Shown: in pieces, positions 31,249 through 39,193 of the stretch
How positions within the stretch are numbered: position 1 is the first letter of the stretch
Layout of the letters: the number at the start of each line of letters is the position of its first letter
DNA from: a bacterium
GTDB taxonomy: Bacteria; Planctomycetota; UBA1135; GCA-002686595
Reading direction: 5' to 3'
Assembly (NCBI GenBank): GCA_030426785.1
Contig: JAUHXY010000006.1
Location: 1 to 39,193, forward strand
DNA length: 39,193 bases
Notes under the pieces: model-generated
The model's database searches: none
What the model saw: the letters and a program-made list of their open reading frames with translations, nothing else
What the model was told of the DNA's origin: nothing
Position numbers and translations under genes: made by a program

Positions 31249-33336
31249 ATGAAATACTCTCTGCTCCTCTGCGCGGCCTTTTCCTTGACGCCCGCGCACG
31301 CTGCGATCTCGACCGTTTCGCCCGCCGGTTTGGCCCTCTCCGCCGCACCCACCCAGAGCAACCCCGCTCGGGACAAATTCCGCAAGGCGTTTGAGAATGC
31401 GCGCAAGATCAACGCCAAGAAGGAACAGAAGAGCTTGGTGACCAAAAACACCGATGAAGCCGCGATCTGGATCATCGAGTTAGCCCACGCCCAAGCCTTG
31501 TATCCCACGGACACGCGCCTGGAGCTGTATGCGGACTTGGAAAAGGCGTGGCAAGAAGCCAAGAAGACCGAGTTCGCCCAAGAGATGCGGCTCTACTACG
31601 GAGGGCTCGAGAAGGAAGATTTCACCATCTACGCCGAGCTGGAGCAGGACTACTACAAGCTGGTGGGTGAGTACTTCAAACTCAAACCCAACGAGGGCAA
31701 GACCGATCCCCAAGCGATCGTCGATATGGGCGTGCGCTTCGAAGAGCTCGCCAAAAAGTGGCGCGAGATCAAGTGCGACTACTTCGCGGCGCAATGCTGG
31801 TCGTTTGTGGGGGCCTGCGCGGACAAGTATCTGGCCAAAGACTTAGCCGACCTCAACCGTGCGTGCGATGCGTACGCCGAAACGATCGACGCCCGCGAGC
31901 GCATCGGGCTCAAAGATCGCCTGCACAAGGAAAGCGTGCTGCGCTACCGCGAGTTGGTCAAAGCCGGCTACGGCGTGGATGGAGCGAAAGCACGCGAAGC
32001 GGGTGGCGGTAGCGATGAAGTGCCTGCGCCTTCGGACATGACGCTCTTGCCGATGCGCTTCGAGGTGCTCAAGGACCCGCTGGGTTATGAACGCCCGAAT
32101 TACTTCGCTGATGATCACTACGCGATCTGGCACTCCTTCTGGCTCAAGGACGTAGGGTCCGAGAATCCTGCCGTTCTGCGTTACGGCGACCTATGGAAAG
32201 AATCGGGAATGAAGGTCGCGGCGCGCCGAGACGGGGCGAGCAAGATCTTCATCGATCTGGACGGGGATCAGGAGCGCACGGACGCAGACGTGGATATCCC
32301 GTTGAAGGGCAAGCTCGAGCCGGTCACGGTGACCGTGGATGTTGGGGGCCAACCTCGCTCGGTGGCCTTCTACGTGCAGACGGGCCAGGAAAGCGACCAA
32401 TACCAAGGGCAAACCGCCAACTTGGCGGGGAACGATGACAACTTCGGCCTCTACGCGACCCCCGGGGGAGTCTTGGTGGGGGAACTGGGCGGCGAGACCA
32501 TCACGATCATCGACGAGGACATGAACGGTCAGTTCGGTGGACCGCCGGTGACCTACGGGCACGTCGGGTTGACCAAGGGAAACTTCCACCCCGAATTCGA
32601 CACGGTGCTGATCGGTTCGAGCAAGCGGGCCTTGCCGTTTAGCTCGACGATGCAGATCGACAAGCAGTGGTACGTCTTGGAGCCTGCGGAGCACGGCACC
32701 GGCGTGCACTACGCACCGATCGAAGTCCAGACCGGCGAGTTCAAACTCAAGTTCAGCGGCCCCAAGCCCGCTTGGATGGTCCTGGAAGGGACCGGTAGCG
32801 CGAAGGGCACCCTGATCGACTTGGCGGCGAGCAGCACGGTGGAGGCTCCCGCCGGGGAGTACAAGCTGTTGGCGGGGATGGTCTCCAAGGGCAAAAAGCA
32901 GCAGCTCATGAAAGCGCTGGTTTTGCCCGGGGCCGAGACTCCGACCTGGACCCTGGCGGCCGGTGAAACCGTCGAAGTCGAGCTGGGGGGACCCTTCTCC
33001 TTCGACTTCAAGTCGGACCCGGACACTCTGGGCTGCATGGTGATCGGCAACACCGTGGCGATCGTTGGCAAGGCGGGGGAGCGCTACGAGCGCCCGTGGC
33101 TGTGCGTTCCGCGCCCTGAGGCCTCGGCCCGCAAGCAGGGGTCTCGCAAAGGCACGAAGGCGGAAAAAATGCCCATGGCCGACAATGTCGCGGACGGCAA
33201 CGACGCAACCTGGTTCCCCAAGGATCTGGCCATCGATGTCAAAAACCCCGGGGAGCCCCTGGAAGTGCAATTGACCGAGAAAAAGAACAAGCTGTTTGGC
33301 AAAATCAGCTCCCCCTGGTTGCCGGTCGGCCCCTAG
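31249..33336 (+). CDS. Large secreted protein of unknown function
   Basis: 695 residues. Residues 1-18 are a signal peptide (MKYSLLLCAAFSLTPAHA, with AHA before the cut). Residues ~40-245 are helical, Lys/Glu-rich and TPR-like (EAAIWIIELAHAQALYPTD; DYYKLVGEYFKL). After a Gly/Ser linker (~246-260), residues ~265-600 are rich in beta strands. They include FIDLDGDQERTDADVD and IIDEDMNGQFGG, two Asp-rich segments that resemble calcium-binding turns. The end is basic and then strand-like. A possible -10 (TAGACT, 31198-31203) lies 45 bases before the ATG, but its -35 is weak. A perfect terminator follows. No enzymatic motif is visible. It stands as a single gene and I do not recognise the family. 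Confidence 0.8.
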   Translation: MKYSLLLCAAFSLTPAHAAISTVSPAGLALSAAPTQSNPARDKFRKAFENARKINAKKEQKSLVTKNTDEAAIWIIELAHAQALYPTDTRLELYADLEKAWQEAKKTEFAQEMRLYYGGLEKEDFTIYAELEQDYYKLVGEYFKLKPNEGKTDPQAIVDMGVRFEELAKKWREIKCDYFAAQCWSFVGACADKYLAKDLADLNRACDAYAETIDARERIGLKDRLHKESVLRYRELVKAGYGVDGAKAREAGGGSDEVPAPSDMTLLPMRFEVLKDPLGYERPNYFADDHYAIWHSFWLKDVGSENPAVLRYGDLWKESGMKVAARRDGASKIFIDLDGDQERTDADVDIPLKGKLEPVTVTVDVGGQPRSVAFYVQTGQESDQYQGQTANLAGNDDNFGLYATPGGVLVGELGGETITIIDEDMNGQFGGPPVTYGHVGLTKGNFHPEFDTVLIGSSKRALPFSSTMQIDKQWYVLEPAEHGTGVHYAPIEVQTGEFKLKFSGPKPAWMVLEGTGSAKGTLIDLAASSTVEAPAGEYKLLAGMVSKGKKQQLMKALVLPGAETPTWTLAAGETVEVELGGPFSFDFKSDPDTLGCMVIGNTVAIVGKAGERYERPWLCVPRPEASARKQGSRKGTKAEKMPMADNVADGNDATWFPKDLAIDVKNPGEPLEVQLTEKKNKLFGKISSPWLPVGP

Positions 33337-33392
33337 GGCTTCCGACTCCCTGGCGGGAGTTCCAGCGGGCCTTCCCGCGGGAAAGCCCAAGC

Positions 33393-33417
33393 AAGGCCGC
33401 CTCCGGGCGGCCTTTTT
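33393..33417 (+). terminator. Intrinsic terminator of the secreted-protein gene
   Basis: AAGGCCGCC / GGCGGCCTT stem with loop TCCG, running into TTTTT (33413-33417). It is the clearest classical terminator in the window, 57 bases after the stop. Confidence 0.92.
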
Positions 33418-33479
33418 CGTTCCCCCGCGGCCGCGGACCCCACCGAGCCCCTTTGGGCGCAACTTCGCAGGACCACCCT

Positions 33480-34760
33480 TTGCTCGACCTCAAGCTCATC
33501 CGAAGCCACCCCGACCTCGTGCGGGCCGGCGCTGCCAAAAAGCGCATGGAGTGCGACGTGGATCGCATTCTCGAGCTGGATGCCCAAAACCGGATGTTGG
33601 GCGCAGAGGTGGACGGCTTGCGCCAAGAGCAGAAGTCGGTCGGCAAGCAAATGGCCGGGGCCGATGCGGAAACGCGCAAGGCCTTGATCGACAGCCAAGG
33701 GGAGTTGAAGAGCAAGCTCAAGGGGCTCGAGGCCCAGCAAGCTGAGATCAAACAGGAACTCGATGCATTGCTCTTGCTCGTCCCCAACCTGCCGGCCGCG
33801 GAAGTTCCCGACGGTGCGGACGATGGCGACAACGTGGAGATCAAGAAGGTGGGGGACTTGCCCACCTTCGACTTTCCGCCGCGCTCGCACATTGAGTTGG
33901 GCGAAGCCCACGATTGGCTCGACATCTTGCGCGGCGCGCGCTTGGCCGGCAGTCGCAACTACGTGCTCAAGGGCGATCTGTGCTTGCTGGAAAACGCAAT
34001 CATGCGCTTCGCGATGGATGTCATGGTGGACAAGGGGTTCACGCCCTTGACCGTGCCCACCCTGGTGCGGACCGAAACGATGGTGGGCACCGGCTACTTC
34101 CCCGGTGGGGAGGAACAGGCCTATCGCTGCGACGAACGGGATGATCTCTGTTTGGTCGGCACGGCCGAAGTGCCCATCACCGCCTTGCACCAGGACGAAA
34201 TCCTCGACCTGGAGAAGCTGCCTATGCAGTTCGTAGCCCAATCGTCCTGCTATCGTCGGGAGGCGGGCACCTACGGCAAGGACACCAAGGGCCTCTATCG
34301 CGTGCACCAATTCCAGAAGGTCGAGCAGGTCATCATCGATGTGGCCGATGACGCGCGCAGCCTGGATCACCACCATGCGATTCTGCAAAACTCGGAAGAG
34401 GTCTTGCAGGCCCTCGAGCTGCCCTACCGCGTCGTCAACGTTTGCGGGGGCGACCTAGGCCAACCCCAGGTGCAAAAGTTCGATATCGAAACGTGGATGC
34501 CAAGCCGCGAAAGCTACGGCGAGACCCACAGCGCCTCGCGCTTCCACGACTTCCAAGCCCGCCGGCTCAACCTGCGCTACCGGGACGCAGAGGGTAAGGT
34601 GCAGTTCTGCCACACCCTCAACAACACGGTGGCGGCGTCCACCCGCATGTTGATCGCGGTGTTGGAGAACCATCAGACCGCGAATGGGCAGGTGCGTGTG
34701 CCCGAACCGTTGCGCTCGTATTTGGGTGGAAGGGACCTGCTGGGCGAGCCGTTGGCCTAA
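33480..34760 (+). CDS. serS: Seryl-tRNA synthetase
   Basis: 426 residues from a TTG at 33480, which gives the canonical LLDLKLIRSHPDLVRAG start; an upstream TTG at 33453 would add nine residues. AGGA lies just upstream. Residues ~1-110 are the antiparallel coiled coil that holds the tRNA-Ser long arm (LGAEVDGLRQEQKSVGKQM). The class II core has motif 2 (QSSCYRREAGTYGKDTKGLY) and motif 3 (NNTVAASTRMLIAVLENHQ). The N-N-T version of motif 3, instead of N-G-S/T, is also known from Thermus-type enzymes. The enzyme attaches serine to tRNA-Ser (and tRNA-Sec). It is convergent with the secretion cluster, with only 28 bp between stops and no clear terminator. Confidence 0.97.
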   Translation: MLDLKLIRSHPDLVRAGAAKKRMECDVDRILELDAQNRMLGAEVDGLRQEQKSVGKQMAGADAETRKALIDSQGELKSKLKGLEAQQAEIKQELDALLLLVPNLPAAEVPDGADDGDNVEIKKVGDLPTFDFPPRSHIELGEAHDWLDILRGARLAGSRNYVLKGDLCLLENAIMRFAMDVMVDKGFTPLTVPTLVRTETMVGTGYFPGGEEQAYRCDERDDLCLVGTAEVPITALHQDEILDLEKLPMQFVAQSSCYRREAGTYGKDTKGLYRVHQFQKVEQVIIDVADDARSLDHHHAILQNSEEVLQALELPYRVVNVCGGDLGQPQVQKFDIETWMPSRESYGETHSASRFHDFQARRLNLRYRDAEGKVQFCHTLNNTVAASTRMLIAVLENHQTANGQVRVPEPLRSYLGGRDLLGEPLA

Positions 34761-34788
34761 CGTACCGCGCGCTCAGGCCGACGGGCTC

Positions 34789-35757
34789 CTAACCGTCCTT
34801 GGTTCCGCCAGTGCCGCCGGTAGGGCGCAGCACGGGACCGTTGCTCCCGCCCGAGTTCCTCGTTTCCCCTTCGCGGGTGCCCGAGCCGCCGCTTCCGCTG
34901 CGTCCCCCTGCAGCGGGCCCACCGACCTCCAAGTCGCCTTCGCCCTCTTCATCCCCGGGTTCGGCGCCGGCATCCCGGGAGTCGCTCACGACGCGCGGAA
35001 TCGCCAGGTAGGCCAGCTCGTCTTCGTTTTGCCGCAGTTCTTCGGCGAAGCGGATGGTGCGCCGGTAGGTCACCGTCATGAGCTGGGTGGAGCTGAACTC
35101 CAGTTGCTCCTGTAGCAGGCGCGGCGCGTTTTCGAGGGTCATCGAGATGACGACCGAAGCCGGCAAGCCCTGCAACTCTTCGTCGCGCGTATCGGGGTTG
35201 CCCCAGTCCATGATCGGCTCCGCATCGGGGTCGTCTTCGGTGAAGACCTCGATACTGAAGGCTTTGACGCGGTTGGTGAGGAAGGTGTACTGCCCACCGG
35301 AGAAGGGTTCCTCGTCCACGCCGTAGTCCTCGCGGCGATAGAGCTCCAGGAACTCGTCGTCCTGGGGGTTGGGGCGCGTCACGTAGCCCACCTCGCAAAC
35401 CTGGGCCCGGCGGACCTCACCGTCGATCCAGATCGGCTCGCGGCTGGAGGTAGTGGTCACAAAGTCGATGCGATCCGCGTCGAGGCCGTATTGAACCCGG
35501 TCGGTGACCTTGAGGTGCTCCGGCTTGGCGCGCCCCAGCACGTGCAAGCCGCGCAGATCCTCCCAGATGAGGTCCATGATGATAGGCCCCGCCAATTGGG
35601 TCTCCTGGGTGTTGTGGATGCGGTCGCGCGTGAGGCGCACGGCCGACAGCACCTTCAGGATCGATACCAGCATGAGAGACATGACCGCGACGGCGATCAA
35701 GACCTCGACGATGGTGAAGCCTGCTCGGGCTCGGAGGTTAACGCTCTTCATCGCCAT
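34789..35757 (-). CDS. gspJ: Type II secretion minor pseudopilin GspJ-like
   Basis: 322 residues from the ATG at 35757; GTG 35760 and ATG 35751 are alternatives. The prepilin leader ends in RARAG before FTIVEVLIAVAVMSLMLVS, with the required Gly at -1 and Glu at +5. GspJ forms the tip of the pseudopilus with I and K. The body (~40-240) fits GspJ in length and pattern. The last ~70 residues are low complexity: acidic (DAGAEPGDEEGEGDLEV), then Gly/Ser/Thr-rich. The start overlaps the end of gspI by 20 bp. I find no gspK after it; serS is on the opposite strand. Assignment as J rather than I rests on order and length. Confidence 0.78.
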   Translation of the reverse strand: MAMKSVNLRARAGFTIVEVLIAVAVMSLMLVSILKVLSAVRLTRDRIHNTQETQLAGPIIMDLIWEDLRGLHVLGRAKPEHLKVTDRVQYGLDADRIDFVTTTSSREPIWIDGEVRRAQVCEVGYVTRPNPQDDEFLELYRREDYGVDEEPFSGGQYTFLTNRVKAFSIEVFTEDDPDAEPIMDWGNPDTRDEELQGLPASVVISMTLENAPRLLQEQLEFSSTQLMTVTYRRTIRFAEELRQNEDELAYLAIPRVVSDSRDAGAEPGDEEGEGDLEVGGPAAGGRSGSGGSGTREGETRNSGGSNGPVLRPTGGTGGTKDG

Positions 35758-36355
35758 CACCGCTCGTCGGGCCTCCGTCCCCGCTATCGCCAGAGTCGCT
35801 GGAATCGTCGCCCGCCGCGTCGGTTTCCTGTTCGTCCGCCCCGTACACCTGATCCCACGGGATCCAGGCTTCGAATTCGATGAAGTCGTCGAGCTCCTCG
35901 GAGTGCTTGGGGAAGATCACGCGGATGCGCACGATCTCGTATTCTTCTTCCGCCTCGTCCTCGTCGCTATCGGATCGTTGGTCTTCCCACTGACGCCGGT
36001 TCTCCCAGTTGTCGATGCGCTCACGGCCGTAGTCGTCCCGGGGATCCCCATGGCTGGGCAGCGTCGCGTCGCCGAAAGCGATCTGGTACTGCATGAACGG
36101 GGCTTCGTCCTCCGGAAAAGTGCCCGTGATCACATCGTTCATCTCGGCCTGGTACTGGCCGGTGGCGATCTCCCCGAGCGTGCGCAAGGCCATCTCGCGG
36201 GCCAGCTTGAGCTCGTGGGTGTGGGCCGCCGTGGTTTGCGCCGAGGTGAGGGCCTGCAGGGTGTAGGTAATCGTCAGCCCCACGATCGCGATCGTGATGG
36301 CCGCTTCGGCCAGCGTGAAGCCCGAGCGGGCTCGATGGGGGGACGGAAGGTGCAT
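35738..36355 (-). CDS. gspI: Type II secretion minor pseudopilin GspI-like
   Basis: 205 residues from the ATG at 36355. The leader MHLPSPHRARSG is followed by FTLAEAAITIAIVGLTITYT, with Glu at +5. GspI is usually ~125 residues, so this one is longer: it has an acidic insert (RSDSDEDEAEEEYE, ~142-155) and an Asp/Ser/Gly-rich tail (DDSSDSGDSGDGG). The tail codons lie partly in the overlap with gspJ. I-type is chosen because of its place between H and J. The upstream part of the longer frame (to 36409) lies inside gspH and is not used. Confidence 0.72.
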   Translation of the reverse strand: MHLPSPHRARSGFTLAEAAITIAIVGLTITYTLQALTSAQTTAAHTHELKLAREMALRTLGEIATGQYQAEMNDVITGTFPEDEAPFMQYQIAFGDATLPSHGDPRDDYGRERIDNWENRRQWEDQRSDSDEDEAEEEYEIVRIRVIFPKHSEELDDFIEFEAWIPWDQVYGADEQETDAAGDDSSDSGDSGDGGPTSGDGDEER

Positions 36356-36362
36356 GGCGGAT

Positions 36363-36953
36363 CTACTGGAAGTCGGAGTCTTGCGGCTTGGGCCGCTCAT
36401 AAACCCCATCGTGGAATCGGATCTCTCCGGTGAGAGCGGAAGCTTCCACGGTGAACAGGTTTTCGTACTTGGGCTGCGACAGCACCACGTAGTGCTCCGA
36501 GGCTGAGCCGGAGGGGTCGAAGCGCACCAACACTTGCCCCGTTTCGTAGGGCTCCCCGCTGATCACAACCCGCTCGATCTCCACACCCTCTTTGAGGTTC
36601 TCCCAGGTGGTGCGAAAGCGGTCTTCCTCGGCGTGGAAGCCCGGGATGAAGAGCCCACCGCCTTTCAGGAACGGCGTCACCATGCGGTAGCGGTGCTCGT
36701 CGAGGTCGTAGAGCAAGTAGAAATCCTTGTTGCGGGTCGTCGCCTCGCGCCTCGTTTCACGCAGGGTAGCCGCCAGGTTGCGCACGCTCGTGTTCAAGCG
36801 TTCGCCCGGGACCATGGCCTCGAAGCTAACGCTCACCGTGTAGGTCATCATCCCGATGATCAGGATGACGATCGACAACTCCATGATCGTAAACCCGGCG
36901 CGGCCCCGGTCCGGACCAGGGTTTCCGGAGGTGCTGCGCCGAGGGAGCTGCAT
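36363..36953 (-). CDS. gspH: Type II secretion minor pseudopilin GspH-like
   Basis: 196 residues from the ATG at 36953. The leader of 19 residues ends in RGRAG, followed by FTIMELSIVILIIGMMTYTV, with Glu at +5. The region NLAATLRETRREATTRNKDFYL (~60-80) is typical of GspH, in which Arg-rich helix-1 continues into the first strand. GspH is a minor pilin below the tip. It ends 7 bp before gspI and starts 41 bp after gspG. The overall length is slightly above the family average. Confidence 0.82.
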   Translation of the reverse strand: MQLPRRSTSGNPGPDRGRAGFTIMELSIVILIIGMMTYTVSVSFEAMVPGERLNTSVRNLAATLRETRREATTRNKDFYLLYDLDEHRYRMVTPFLKGGGLFIPGFHAEEDRFRTTWENLKEGVEIERVVISGEPYETGQVLVRFDPSGSASEHYVVLSQPKYENLFTVEASALTGEIRFHDGVYERPKPQDSDFQ

Positions 36954-36994
36954 GGAGGGAGGTGGAGTTGGCCGCCAGGTCTGGCGGATGAGCC

Positions 36995-37435
36995 CTACTC
37001 GGTCTGGCCGTTGAGGACCATTTCGTAGCTCACGTCGCGATCATCCCCTTCGCCACCGGGGGCGCCGTCTTTGCCGTAGCACCACAACTCGTAGTTGTTG
37101 GTGCCGTTCGGCGAGATGTAGACATACTCGTTGTCCCACGGGTCGCGCGGCACTTCGGTCTGCTCCAAGAAGGCGCGACCGTTTTCGTCCCGCTCGACGA
37201 GGCGCTCCAGGGAGTCGGGGTAGTCGCCGCCGTTCTTGATGGCGTACTGACGGAGCGCACCACCCAGGGCACCCAGGTCGGCGGTCACCTTGCCCCACTT
37301 GGCGTCGCCCAGGCTATCGAGCACCCGGGGGACCACCTGAGTGGCCAGAAGGCCGATGATCAGGATCACGACCATCAATTCCGCGATGGAGAAGCCGGCC
37401 TGGCGGCGGGCCTTGGTTTGGATTCGAACTTTCAT
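36995..37435 (-). CDS. gspG: Type II secretion major pseudopilin GspG
   Basis: 146 residues. The leader ends in RRQAG before FSIAELMVVILIIGLLATQV, with Glu at +5. The GspG core is clear: KNGGDYPDSLERLV, then DPWDNEYVYISPNG and YGKDGAPGGEGDDRDVS. The last block has the Asp residues of the calcium site that stabilises the major pseudopilin. GspG subunits make the shaft of the pseudopilus. It lies between gspF (36 bp) and gspH (41 bp) in the normal order. A substitution in the usual FTLIE start (FSIAE) is mild. Confidence 0.95.
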   Translation of the reverse strand: MKVRIQTKARRQAGFSIAELMVVILIIGLLATQVVPRVLDSLGDAKWGKVTADLGALGGALRQYAIKNGGDYPDSLERLVERDENGRAFLEQTEVPRDPWDNEYVYISPNGTNNYELWCYGKDGAPGGEGDDRDVSYEMVLNGQTE

Positions 37436-37471
37436 AGCTGTGTTTGCGGCTTGGGACGCGCCCTATTTTGC

Positions 37472-38737
37472 CTAGACGCGACCGATTTCGAGGATGGGCT
37501 GCACGATGGCATAGACGATGAAGCCCACGATTCCTGCCAGGAAAACGATCATGATCGGTTCCAGCAGGGCCGTAAAGCGCTCGGTGACCATATCGATCTC
37601 CTCGTCGTAGGCGATGGCGATGCGGTCGAGCATCTCCTCCAGCTCGCCGGACTGCTCGCCTACCGAGACCATATAGCCTACCACCGAGGGAAATGCTCCC
37701 GAGGCCTTCAAGGGGCCGGAGATGTCGGTACCCTCGATTACCCGTGTCTTGATGTGATCCGTGGCGTCCGAAATGACCCGGTTTCCGACCACGTTCTTGG
37801 TGATATCAAGGCTCTGGATGACCGGTACACCCGACTGCAGCAAGGTGGAGAGGGTGCGGGTAAAGCGCCCCACAGCGGCCTTGCGCAGGAGGTCGCCCAG
37901 GACGGGCACCTTGAGCAGGAACTTGTCGATCGCGAGGCGGCCCTTTTCGGAGTTGCGGTAAAAGCGCTCGAGGATGGCCGAGGCCACGCCGATCACGAAA
38001 AAGAGCACCCACCAGTACTTTTGGAAGACCTCGCTGATGGCCACCAGGATCTTGGTGGCGGGGGGCAGGGCCTTGCCCTGGTCGATCAACATCTGGGTGA
38101 TCTCGGGGACCACCTTGGCCATCAGGATGGTGACCACGATGAACCCGATACCGAGCATCATCATGGGGTAGGTCAGGGCGCCCACGACCTTGCGGCGCAG
38201 GGTGCGCTGCATGGACATGTAGTCGGCCAGGCGCGAGAGCACGGTGTCCAGGTTGCCCGACGCCTGGCCAGCGCTGACCATGTTGACGTACAGGTCGCTG
38301 AACCAGCGGGGGTGGCGGCCGAGGGCTTCCGCGAGGTTGCTACCGGACTGGATGTCCTCGCGGATCTGCCGAAACATGGTTTCGACGTTGCGCTTTTCGG
38401 CTTGGTCGACGACCGCGGAAAGGGTGTCGGCCAAGGGGATGCCCGAGCCGAGCAGGGTGGCCATCTGGCGGGTCACGCCGCCGATGATCTCGGATTCTTT
38501 CGCCCCGGGGCCTTGTTTCGAGGCGCGCGCATCCAAGGCCCGCTGGAGCAGGCTTTCTTTGGGATCGCCCGGCTTGGCCTTCTTGCGGCGTTTGCCGCCA
38601 CGCACCTCGACCAAGTGGTGTACGTGCAGCTTGTCGCGGCGCAGCTTTTGGCGGGCGTCCCGCTCCGTGTCGGCATCGATGATGCCGGCTTTCGTGCTGC
38701 CGCCGGGGGCGTAGGCTTTGTACTCGTAGATCGGCAC
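37472..38737 (-). CDS. gspF: Type II secretion inner-membrane platform protein GspF
   Basis: 421 residues, normal for the GspF/PilC family. The N-terminus MPIYEYKAYAPGGSTKAGII is characteristic. Two cytoplasmic GspF domains (~85-200 and ~285-400) start with TRQMATLLGSGIPLADTL and TRTLSTLLQSGVPVIQSL. The three transmembrane parts are at ~186-206, ~236-256 and ~390-415. It connects the ATPase GspE with the pseudopilus base. It starts 23 bp after gspE. Confidence 0.95.
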   Translation of the reverse strand: MPIYEYKAYAPGGSTKAGIIDADTERDARQKLRRDKLHVHHLVEVRGGKRRKKAKPGDPKESLLQRALDARASKQGPGAKESEIIGGVTRQMATLLGSGIPLADTLSAVVDQAEKRNVETMFRQIREDIQSGSNLAEALGRHPRWFSDLYVNMVSAGQASGNLDTVLSRLADYMSMQRTLRRKVVGALTYPMMMLGIGFIVVTILMAKVVPEITQMLIDQGKALPPATKILVAISEVFQKYWWVLFFVIGVASAILERFYRNSEKGRLAIDKFLLKVPVLGDLLRKAAVGRFTRTLSTLLQSGVPVIQSLDITKNVVGNRVISDATDHIKTRVIEGTDISGPLKASGAFPSVVGYMVSVGEQSGELEEMLDRIAIAYDEEIDMVTERFTALLEPIMIVFLAGIVGFIVYAIVQPILEIGRV

Positions 38738-38760
38738 GCGTGGGCCCGGAGAGGGGGGGG

Positions 38761-39193
38761 TTATTCGAAGTCGAGCTGGGTGACCCGCAAGACCTCGTCG
38801 GGGGTGGTCTGTCCAGATTCGATCTTACGGCGACCGTCTTCCCGCAAGGTGATGAGGCCACGGGAAACGGCGGAACGTTTCATATCCGTGGCGCTGGCGC
38901 CTTCCATGATCTGGGTGCGCAGCTCCTCGTCGACGGGCATGATCTCGTAGATCGCAGTCCGGCCGGAGTAGCCCGAGTGGAAGCACTCTTCGCAGCCCGC
39001 GCCCACCGAAATCTTGCCATTCAGGCGTTTGAGGTCCATGCCGACCTTGGCCAGCTTGGCTTTCCACTCATCGTTGAGGGGCACCTCCTGCCGGCAGTGA
39101 CGGCAAATGGTCCGCACCAAACGCTGGGCGATGATCAGCACGATCGAGCTGGAGACGAGGTACGGTTCCACGCCTTGGTCCACCATCCGGGTG
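38761..39193 (-). CDS. gspE: Type II secretion ATPase GspE, C-terminal part (5' end outside window)
   Basis: The frame is open to the window edge, so only the last 143 residues are seen. SIVLIIAQRLVRTICRHCRQ is the typical end of the ATPase core followed by the C-M domain. The zinc site is CRHC and CEEC, and GYSGRTAIYEIMPVDEELR is the family block after it. The end GQTTPDEVLRVTQL is standard for GspE/PilB. The enzyme powers pseudopilus assembly from the cytoplasm. Walker motifs lie outside the window. gspF follows 23 bp later, confirming the T2SS order. Confidence 0.93.
   Translation of the reverse strand, partial: TRMVDQGVEPYLVSSSIVLIIAQRLVRTICRHCRQEVPLNDEWKAKLAKVGMDLKRLNGKISVGAGCEECFHSGYSGRTAIYEIMPVDEELRTQIMEGASATDMKRSAVSRGLITLREDGRRKIESGQTTPDEVLRVTQLDFE

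Noticed and set aside
37418-38950. 510-residue plus-strand frame opposite gspF
   Set aside because: It is the complement of gspF and gspE, which match their families throughout.

Overview
The window is high-GC bacterial chromosome (roughly mid-60s percent by eye), densely packed with genes on both strands. The mix of families points to a planctomycete-like bacterium: a DUF4388/TPR membrane protein, a ResB/CcsA cytochrome c system whose CcsA has a very long N-terminal part, a tandem-module dCTP deaminase, a type II secretion cluster with E-F-G-H-I-J order, and large secreted proteins of unknown function. Many starts lack a Shine-Dalgarno sequence. The taxonomic guess is inference. I see no integrase, transposase, phage gene or CRISPR array.

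Layout. 1-4287 (minus): a tightly overlapping set made of a zinc-ribbon tail-anchored protein, a ThiF/MoeB-type adenylyltransferase and a MobA-like nucleotidyltransferase, followed by a large DUF4388 protein that runs off the left edge. 4514-6809: a small coiled-coil protein, tRNA-His(GTG), an HDOD protein and a cytochrome b562-like exported protein. 7046-9143 (minus): an OmpR-type response regulator, a small membrane protein and a glycosyltransferase. 9395-13700 (plus): a coiled-coil protein, a membrane protein with a cytoplasmic sensor-like region and a periplasmic OmpA-like domain, a Ras-like small GTPase, and a soluble histidine kinase coupled to the GTPase by a GTGA overlap. 13779-20639: citric acid cycle genes mdh, fumC, sucC and sucD, interrupted by a tiny bL34-like ribosomal protein gene and a convergent dCTP deaminase gene. 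The 660-bp gap between those two holds two very large fold-back repeats. 20741-25000: a SMUG1-type uracil-DNA glycosylase, an unknown protein, then tatA, mobA and a polyprenyl diphosphate synthase. 25041-29400: a duplicated-domain lipoprotein, ResB and CcsA, joined by 4-bp ATGA overlaps. 29414-34760: folD, a rhomboid protease, a large secreted protein and serS. 34789-39193 (minus): type II secretion genes gspJ, gspI, gspH, gspG, gspF and the 3' end of gspE.

Two things stand out. First, 9395-13700 looks like a signalling unit in which a bacterial small GTPase, a membrane protein spanning cytoplasm and periplasm, and a kinase are made together; a response regulator is encoded just across the divergent promoter region. 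Second, the genes for bL34 (plus strand) and dCTP deaminase (minus strand) are each followed by a fold-back structure. Each has its own arms but nearly the same ~31-base apex, in the same orientation relative to the gene. At dcd the distal arm is an inverted copy of the gene's own 3' end. I know of no named element of this form.

Where -10 and -35 elements can be seen (before the GTPase gene, the bL34 gene and the b562-like gene) they are housekeeping sigma-type with a 17-bp spacer. The GTPase promoter sits so close to the ATG that a leaderless mRNA is predicted.
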